Below, piece after piece: positions 21,749-26,287 of a DNA stretch of 26,287 nucleotides. The notes below the pieces were generated by a model. That model was given only the letters and a program-made list of their open reading frames with translations, was not told the DNA's origin and made no database searches. Positions within the stretch are counted from its first letter, which is position 1; the number at the start of each line of letters is the position of its first letter. The translations under genes were made by a program, and so were the position numbers. The stretch is from a virus: IMG/VR virus record IMGVR_UViG_3300045738_000177, positions 1 to 26,287 of that record, one strand, 5' to 3'.

Positions 21749-23806
21749 ATGACAATAGTAACAGCTAAGAATACACCAAGAGTCTCATACACAGCCACGA
21801 CTGATCAGACTGCCTTTGCAATTCCTTTTGAATTTTTTGCAGCAGCTGATATTAAAGTATACAACGGCACAACACTTCTAACTTATGATGCTAATGCTAA
21901 TGCAGTTGATGAATATACTTTAACAGGTACAGCTTCAAGTGGAGATGATGCCTATGAATTTGGAGCGGGTGGGACAGTAACTCTCGGAGCTACTGGTATT
22001 TCTAGTGGAGCTATTGTTACTATCATTAGAGACATAACTATAGAGAGAGCCTCAGATTTTTCTCCATCAGGGACATTTGATATAACATCTCTTAATACAG
22101 ATTTAGATAAGATTTATGCAAAGCTTGCAGATATAGACCAACAATCTGATAGATCCGTTAAACTATTAGATACCGATTCAATCGCAGCTACTGTAACCCT
22201 ACCGGCTAAAGCAGACAGAGCCTCTAAGGTTATGGCATTTGATGCAGATGGAGTTCTTACAACACAAGAGAATGTAAATAATGTAAGTATTGCAGATGAA
22301 AGCTCAGATACAACTTGCTTCCCTCTCTTTGTTACAGCGGCATCTGGAGATTTACCATTAAAATCAGCTGCCGGTCTTACCTTTAATGCTTCTACTGATG
22401 TATTAGCGGGAACTTTTTCTGGAAATATAACAGGCGATGTTACTGGAGATGTTACTGGAACGGCATCAGTAGCAACAGCCGTTACAGTCGCAGATGAATC
22501 ATCAGATACAACATGCTTCCCATTGTTTGCAACAGCAGCAACTGGAGATTTAGCACCAAAGTCAGGGTCTAATCTTGCATTTAATTCTGCCACAGGTGCT
22601 TTAACGGCAACCTCATTTGTAGGAACTGCACCTACTCCAACGGCAATTACAGTAGCAGATGAGAGTAGTGATACGAGTTGCTTCCCTTTATTTGTAACCG
22701 CAGCAACAGGAGATTTAGGACCTAAGTCAGCAGCTGGATTAACTTTTAATTCGAGTTCAGATACTTTAACAGCGACTGCATTTAGTGGTCCACTCACAGG
22801 AAATGTGACGGGAAATGCTAGTGGTTCATCTGGATCATGTACTGGATTATCTGCAACGGCAACAGCACTAGCATCAGCTAGAAATATAGGTGGTGTATCA
22901 TTTGATGGCACAGGCAACATAGACTTGCCAGGAGTTAATACTGCCGGTAATCAAGCTACATCAGGATTAGCTGCAACAGCAACATTAGCTGCAACGACAA
23001 CGGCTCTAGCTTCTGCTAGAAACATAGGTGGAGTAAGCTTTGATGGAACTGGAAATATAGATTTACCGGGTGTAAATACAAGTGGAAATCAGGATACATC
23101 AGGTACAGCAGCAGATGCCACAGTTTTAGAAACAGCTAGAAATATTGGTGGGGTAAGTTTTAATGGGTCAGCAAACATAGACTTGCCTGGAGTAAATGCA
23201 GCGGGCAATCAAAATACTTCTGGAACAGCAGCTGGATTGTCAGCAACCCTTGTAACAGGAAGTGGTGGCACAGGATTAACAGGTGCAGTTGTTGGCAAAC
23301 AAACCATATGGATTCCAGCAGCAGCTATGTATCCAAACACTACAGCGGGATGTGCAGCACTTGCACAATTAGAATTATCCAATGGACCAGAATTAAAATG
23401 TTTAGATTTTGATGCAAGTTCAGATGAAAATGCACAGTTTACAGTAGCATTCCCTAAATTATGGGCTTTAGGTACAGTTACTTTCCAAGCATTTTGGACA
23501 GTATCAGGAACAAACACAGGTACAGTAGCTTGGGGATTATCAGGTGTAGCTTTTGCAAGTGATGGAGATCAGAATACAGCATTTGGAACGAATGTCGTAG
23601 CAACAGCTTTAGCTCATAGTGGAACAACTGCAGACTTAATGGTATCTGCTGAGAGTGGTGCAGTAACCATAGCTGGTTCGCCAGGCGATAATGAATTATG
23701 TTACTTCCAAATTATGAGAGATGTATCAGCAGATGACCAATCAGGAGATGCAAGACTCTTAGGTATTAAATTATTCTTCACAACAGATGCACTAACAGAT
23801 GCGTAG
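21749..23806 (+). CDS. Tail fibre protein, T7 gp17-type N-terminus
   Basis: This 685-residue protein probably attaches to the tail and binds the host receptor. Residues 1-140 match the T7 tail fibre N-terminal domain layout (RVSYTATTDQTAFAIPFEFF, VTLGATGISSGAIVTIIRD and SFDITSLNTDLDKI-like helix), which docks to the tail tube. Then three repeats begin near residues 181, 248 and 303 (ADESSDTTCFPLF...GDL...K), and three more near 375, 421 and 461 (ARNIGGVSFDGTGNIDLPG). These are Gly/Ser/Thr-rich shaft-like units. Residues about 510-685 form a distinct C-terminal domain (QTIWIPAAAMYPNTTAGC; LKCLDFDASSDENAQFTVAFP; LLGIKLFFTTDA) that I recall from many marine phage fibres and that may be the tip. 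Bias to Ala, Thr and Gly leaves the opposite strand almost free of stops. Confidence 0.88.
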   Translation: MTIVTAKNTPRVSYTATTDQTAFAIPFEFFAAADIKVYNGTTLLTYDANANAVDEYTLTGTASSGDDAYEFGAGGTVTLGATGISSGAIVTIIRDITIERASDFSPSGTFDITSLNTDLDKIYAKLADIDQQSDRSVKLLDTDSIAATVTLPAKADRASKVMAFDADGVLTTQENVNNVSIADESSDTTCFPLFVTAASGDLPLKSAAGLTFNASTDVLAGTFSGNITGDVTGDVTGTASVATAVTVADESSDTTCFPLFATAATGDLAPKSGSNLAFNSATGALTATSFVGTAPTPTAITVADESSDTSCFPLFVTAATGDLGPKSAAGLTFNSSSDTLTATAFSGPLTGNVTGNASGSSGSCTGLSATATALASARNIGGVSFDGTGNIDLPGVNTAGNQATSGLAATATLAATTTALASARNIGGVSFDGTGNIDLPGVNTSGNQDTSGTAADATVLETARNIGGVSFNGSANIDLPGVNAAGNQNTSGTAAGLSATLVTGSGGTGLTGAVVGKQTIWIPAAAMYPNTTAGCAALAQLELSNGPELKCLDFDASSDENAQFTVAFPKLWALGTVTFQAFWTVSGTNTGTVAWGLSGVAFASDGDQNTAFGTNVVATALAHSGTTADLMVSAESGAVTIAGSPGDNELCYFQIMRDVSADDQSGDARLLGIKLFFTTDALTDA
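22289..22750 (+). repeat. Three-fold repeat in tail fibre, type 1
   Basis: Three units begin with I/V-ADESSDT(T/S)CFPLF at 22289, 22487 and 22652, spaced 198 and 165 bases. Protein is better conserved than DNA (codons differ), pointing to old duplications kept by selection on the protein. Unit phrases are T-A-A-(S/T)-G-D-L and an FN-S/A-TD-LT-type end. Confidence 0.75.
22871..23210 (+). repeat. Three-fold repeat in tail fibre, type 2
   Basis: Three units carry ARNIGGVSF(D/N)G(T/S)(G/A)NIDLPGVN, with the Ala codon of ARN at 22877, 23015 and 23135. This Gly/Asn-rich motif is common in long phage fibre shafts. As in the first set, third codon positions differ between copies. Confidence 0.75.
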
Positions 23807-23814
23807 GAGATTAG

Positions 23815-24345
23815 ATGTCAAACTTTGGATATAGAGTTTTAGGTTTTGGTGGGCATACTAGAGCAGTAGTAGCATCAGGGATTGACTTCACAACAACAGT
23901 AACTATAGGCACAAATAATACTAAATCAGGTCATTACTCTTATGGTTTTGATACGAGTACAATACATGATAATAATGCTATTGGTAGTATAGCTGATAAT
24001 CAAATAGCAGGAATGACTTATGATGATGGGTCTGGTGGTGTTTCTGATGATTTCAGAATAGGGAGAGTTGTATATCATAATGTACCTAGTACTAGTACCG
24101 ATACTAGATTTAGAATAAGGATATATGATGCAACTGGGGAACTAACAGGGAATCTTTTAAACCTCCATTCAAACATTTTTGAGGGAACTATAACTATAGG
24201 AAGCACAGTTTATACACTTGGAACAACAGAAGCTTATAATCTTGGTTGTAGTGCCGATGGTGGTGATGAAGACCATAGTTGGCAAGATGCCAGTAACTCA
24301 GTAGGAACTTCAGGCACAGTTACAATAAGGATTCAATCAGCATGA
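23815..24345 (+). CDS. Tail fibre-associated protein (putative)
   Basis: This 176-residue, Gly/Ser/Thr/Asp-rich, beta-type protein (MSNFGYRVLGFGGHTRAV at the start; later FRIRIYDATGELTGNLLNL and SGTVTIRIQSA) has no membrane or catalytic motif. It follows the tail fibre after 8 bases with GGAGATTAG as ribosome site. Its composition and place suggest a second fibre component, fibre tip or chaperone-like partner. I do not recognise a named family, though an MxxFGYRxLGFG start appears in uncultured marine phages as I recall. The stop overlaps the next start (ATGA), so it is probably made together with the next protein. Confidence 0.6.
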   Translation: MSNFGYRVLGFGGHTRAVVASGIDFTTTVTIGTNNTKSGHYSYGFDTSTIHDNNAIGSIADNQIAGMTYDDGSGGVSDDFRIGRVVYHNVPSTSTDTRFRIRIYDATGELTGNLLNLHSNIFEGTITIGSTVYTLGTTEAYNLGCSADGGDEDHSWQDASNSVGTSGTVTIRIQSA

Positions 24346-24899
24346 CAATTACAGTAGAAACAATAACCGAGATAGATGATGACGTCTTCAACACTCTATA
24401 CGCTGACTCTTTAGCAGATATGGGTGCTGGAAGTATGCCGTTCCCTGATGGATTAGATGCTGCTGAAAAGAAAGCTTTTGTGAAAACAATGTTGGAGAAA
24501 GATACTATGGTTTTATTTAAAAAAGATACTATACCTGTTTCTTATGCTAGTGGTTATATTAGAGATACTTTTGCTTATTATGAAAATGGTGGTAAAGATG
24601 ATGATGGAAAACATGACCCTACAAAAGCAAAGCATAACTTTACTAATCTTTTTCATTGGACACATTCTGTAATGGGTAATGTTGGTGGTAATAAAGATTG
24701 GATAAGAACTTCCGAGTTATTTCAAGCTATGAAAGATTATTTAGTAAGTGAACATTCGGTAGATGGAATGTTAATAGATGCAATAAAAGGAAAAGCTTTG
24801 GCTACCTCTTTTAAACAATCTCAAGCAAACGGAGTATGTCAAGGCACATACAGTCTTAATAATGCTGGTAGCACAGCTTCAATGGTATGGGTGTATTAA
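24342..24899 (+). CDS. Hypothetical protein of tail fibre cluster, faintly GNAT-like
   Basis: I do not recognise this 185-residue protein. It is acidic at the N-terminus (MTITVETITEIDDDVFNTL). The strand-like segments TMVLFKKDTIPVSYASGYI and LFHWTHSVMGN are followed by a helix (ELFQAMKDYLVSEHSVDGML) and a late strand. This alternation weakly resembles GNAT-like folds such as T7 gp13, but no cofactor loop is seen and I would not assign activity. It is coupled by ATGA to the preceding fibre-associated gene and by TAATG to the following membrane miniprotein. It could be a fibre assembly factor or an enzyme modifying the fibre. Confidence 0.55.
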   Translation: MTITVETITEIDDDVFNTLYADSLADMGAGSMPFPDGLDAAEKKAFVKTMLEKDTMVLFKKDTIPVSYASGYIRDTFAYYENGGKDDDGKHDPTKAKHNFTNLFHWTHSVMGNVGGNKDWIRTSELFQAMKDYLVSEHSVDGMLIDAIKGKALATSFKQSQANGVCQGTYSLNNAGSTASMVWVY

Positions 24900-25060
24900 T
24901 GAAAGTAACTAACGAAATATTATTAGAGAAGATGGAAGAAATGGATGGACGCATTGTCAAGATTGAAGAAGTAATGAACAAAGGCAAGGGTGCAGTCTCA
25001 GTCATAGTATGGCTAGGCAGTATCTCAGCAATAGTAGGAGGCTATTTTTACCAAAAATGA
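24899..25060 (+). CDS. Coiled-coil plus transmembrane miniprotein (lysis-type)
   Basis: This 53-residue ORF begins in TAATG with the preceding stop and ends in ATGA with the next start. Residues 1-28 are a charged heptad-like helix (EILLEKMEEMDGRIVKIEEV), followed by one membrane segment (GAVSVIVWLGSISAIVGGYFY, 31-51) and a terminal Gln-Lys. Such one-segment proteins with an N-terminal coiled coil are common next to phage holins. A holin-antagonist or holin-like role is inferred from that context. The tight overlaps on both sides and the clear topology make it a convincing gene despite its size. Confidence 0.65.
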   Translation: MKVTNEILLEKMEEMDGRIVKIEEVMNKGKGAVSVIVWLGSISAIVGGYFYQK

Positions 25061-25491
25061 TACCAATGGAATTAATTAGTATGGGAGCAAGTACTGTACT
25101 CGGTGGAGTATTAGGTATTATGGCTCAGAAAGCTAAAGACAAAGCCGAAGAACAAAAGAACTTAATGGTAAGAGCAGGGTTTGTTGCAGAACAAGCAGAC
25201 AAGGCTCGTGATGTTAAAGACTCTTTTACAAAGAATACAAGGCGATGGATAGCTTTAATGTGTGTAGGAGCTATTCTTGTTCTGCCTAAACTAGCACCCT
25301 TTATTGACCCAACTATGCCTATCTATGTAGGTTATACCGAAGCAGTTATGGAGGGATTTTGGATATTTAATTATTCAATAGATGTAACTCAATGGAAACC
25401 AATGGTTGGTTTGGTAATAACTCCATTAGACACGCATGTAGTTAGCTCAATAATCGGACTATACTTTGGTGGCAGTTTAGTCAGGAGGTAG
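25057..25491 (+). CDS. Holin-like membrane protein (putative)
   Basis: This 144-residue protein has three hydrophobic segments: 1-20 (MELISMGASTVLGGVLGIMA), about 68-88 (WIALMCVGAILVLPKLAPF) and 126-142 (VVSSIIGLYFGGSLV). They are separated by a charged helix (KAKDKAEEQKNLMVRAGFVAE) and end in Arg-Arg. This layout suits three-segment phage holins that permeabilise the inner membrane at lysis, though no family motif is decisive. I use the ATG at 25057, which overlaps the preceding stop (ATGA); the ORF could also open at 25009, but that part lies wholly inside the miniprotein gene. Its 3' end carries the AGGAGGT ribosome site of the next gene. No endolysin gene is visible nearby. Confidence 0.6.
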   Translation: MIPMELISMGASTVLGGVLGIMAQKAKDKAEEQKNLMVRAGFVAEQADKARDVKDSFTKNTRRWIALMCVGAILVLPKLAPFIDPTMPIYVGYTEAVMEGFWIFNYSIDVTQWKPMVGLVITPLDTHVVSSIIGLYFGGSLVRR

Positions 25492-25493
25492 AG

Positions 25494-26093
25494 ATGGACT
25501 GGAAACTTATACTTAAAGCCTTTTTAGTTCTGCTATTTATTTCTTTTTTACTAACGATAGAATCTAGAGCCGATGTGACATCCTCTGGCAGCACAACTAC
25601 TTCACAGGAAAACCAAAGTGGCTCTAATACGGCAATCACAGGTGGTTATGAATCCTCAACGACTTATCAATCAGGTTCAGAATCAACGACAACTACCAAC
25701 AACGATACTACCAATACTACTAATGCTAAAACAGCAGCAAACAGCTCATCAGCACCTGCTATGAGTGTCTATGGACAGGATAGTTGTGTTATTCCATTAG
25801 CAGCAGGAATTACTGTAATCGGTTTCTCAGGCACATTTGGTAGTTATTTTGTAGACCCTCAATGTGAGCGTAGAAAAGCTACAGCTGTCCTAGCTAAGCT
25901 AGGTATGAAAGTAGCAGCGATCTCTCTCATGTGCCAAGATGAAAATGTATGGCAAGCCATGATGATGGCAGGTACACCATGCCCAATAGATGGATTAATT
26001 GGTGAGAAAGCTAAAGCTAAATGGATAGAGAAAAGAAAGGGAAGTTTAAGAAATCAAACAACCAAGCAATCCATGACCTGGAATGATGATTAA
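25494..26093 (+). CDS. Exported Ser/Thr-rich phage protein, unknown function
   Basis: This 199-residue protein has a signal peptide: MDWKLILK, a hydrophobic core (AFLVLLFISFLLTI) and a likely signal peptidase I site after SRA (residue 27). Residues 28-85 are Ser/Thr/Asn-rich low complexity. A conserved-looking domain follows, with four Cys (DSCVIPL, DPQCERRK, LMCQDENVW, TPCPIDG) that could form disulphides in the periplasm. The segment AVLAKLGMKVAAISLMCQD, then WQAMMMAGTPCPIDG, recalls uncharacterised proteins of marine phages near the lysis genes; this is recollection. It has a strong ribosome site (CAGGAGGTAGAGATG). A spanin-like or virion surface role is possible, but nothing proves it. 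Confidence 0.65.
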   Translation: MDWKLILKAFLVLLFISFLLTIESRADVTSSGSTTTSQENQSGSNTAITGGYESSTTYQSGSESTTTTNNDTTNTTNAKTAANSSSAPAMSVYGQDSCVIPLAAGITVIGFSGTFGSYFVDPQCERRKATAVLAKLGMKVAAISLMCQDENVWQAMMMAGTPCPIDGLIGEKAKAKWIEKRKGSLRNQTTKQSMTWNDD

Positions 26094-26287
26094 AACCATG
26101 ATTGAAATAGAGAAAGATATCCCAATATCTAGCCAAAGTAAGCATGGCAAACATATACAAGCTATGATTGATATGAAAAAAGGAGAATCTTTTGTGGTAA
26201 ATAATTATAAAATTGTAGATGCAGTCAGAAGTTATGCTTGGAGAAAAGGATATAAAATAACTTTCCGAACTATTGCTAAAGAACAAT
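26083..26287 (+). CDS. Conserved phage hypothetical protein, 3' end outside window
   Basis: This ORF begins at 26083 (with in-frame alternatives at 26086 and 26098), overlaps the previous gene by 11 bases and runs off the window. The visible 68 residues read MMIKTMIEIEKDIPISSQSK, then AMIDMKKGESFVVNNYKIVD, AVRSYAWRKGYKITFRTI. This matches a pattern I know from small conserved phage proteins: a KDIPIP-like start, M..GESF.V, and an A...Y..R.G.K...R end. Their function is not established. The overlap indicates it belongs to the same late operon. Confidence 0.6.
   Translation, partial: MMIKTMIEIEKDIPISSQSKHGKHIQAMIDMKKGESFVVNNYKIVDAVRSYAWRKGYKITFRTIAKEQ

Noticed and set aside
22114-22920. 268-residue minus-strand ORF inside the tail fibre
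   Set aside because: The long open frame arises from the Ala/Thr/Gly/Ser codons of the fibre repeats, and it shows mirrored repeats with no start signal.

Overview
The window is the late (structural) half of a tailed-phage genome with podovirus (T7-like) virion architecture. From about position 960 every convincing gene lies on the + strand. Genes are packed with TAATG or ATGA overlaps, and the order is terminase small subunit, terminase large subunit, portal, scaffold, major capsid, tail tubular A, tail tubular B, three internal virion proteins, tail fibre. The DNA looks AT-rich by eye. Several proteins resemble, from memory, those of uncultured marine podophages and pelagiphages, so a marine, low-GC, probably proteobacterial host is my inference. 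No host gene is present.

Left end (1-975): a hairpin-rich noncoding stretch (1-252), one leftward gene of unknown function (253-615), an AT-rich divergent region centred on a 14-bp palindrome (643-656), and a compact, elaborately folded RNA candidate on the + strand (671-853). The RNA candidate has a 9-bp closing stem followed by a T run, a stem of about 21 bp, and a flush three-way junction carrying three hairpins. Its only wobble pair is compatible with + strand transcription only. More hairpins continue to 930, just before the terminase small subunit gene. This is the strongest candidate here for something undescribed.

Terminase region (976-6665): the small and large terminase genes are separated by about 3.8 kb holding six lysine- and glycine-rich or very small ORFs. 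Two of them share a 44-residue module at about 68% identity. One of these has an ADP-ribosyltransferase-like signature, and the 577-residue protein has a weaker second one. Short repeated sequences at gene junctions suggest modular shuffling. I read this as an accessory cassette, possibly of proteins delivered with the genome.

Head and tail region (6665-21684): a proline-rich small virion protein, the T7 gp8-type portal, a Bbp19-like small protein, scaffold, a gp13-like (GNAT-fold) protein, major capsid protein and a small decoration-like protein. A strong GC-rich hairpin follows, where T7 has its main late terminator. Next come the gp11- and gp12-like tail tubular proteins and three internal (ejection) proteins of 239, 757 and 1434 residues.

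Adsorption and lysis region (21685-26287): a gp17-N-type tail fibre with two sets of three internal repeats, two accessory proteins, a coiled-coil plus transmembrane miniprotein coupled to a three-segment holin-like membrane protein, an exported Ser/Thr-rich protein, and the start of a further phage gene cut by the window edge. No endolysin, integrase, polymerase, tRNA or CRISPR array is visible.
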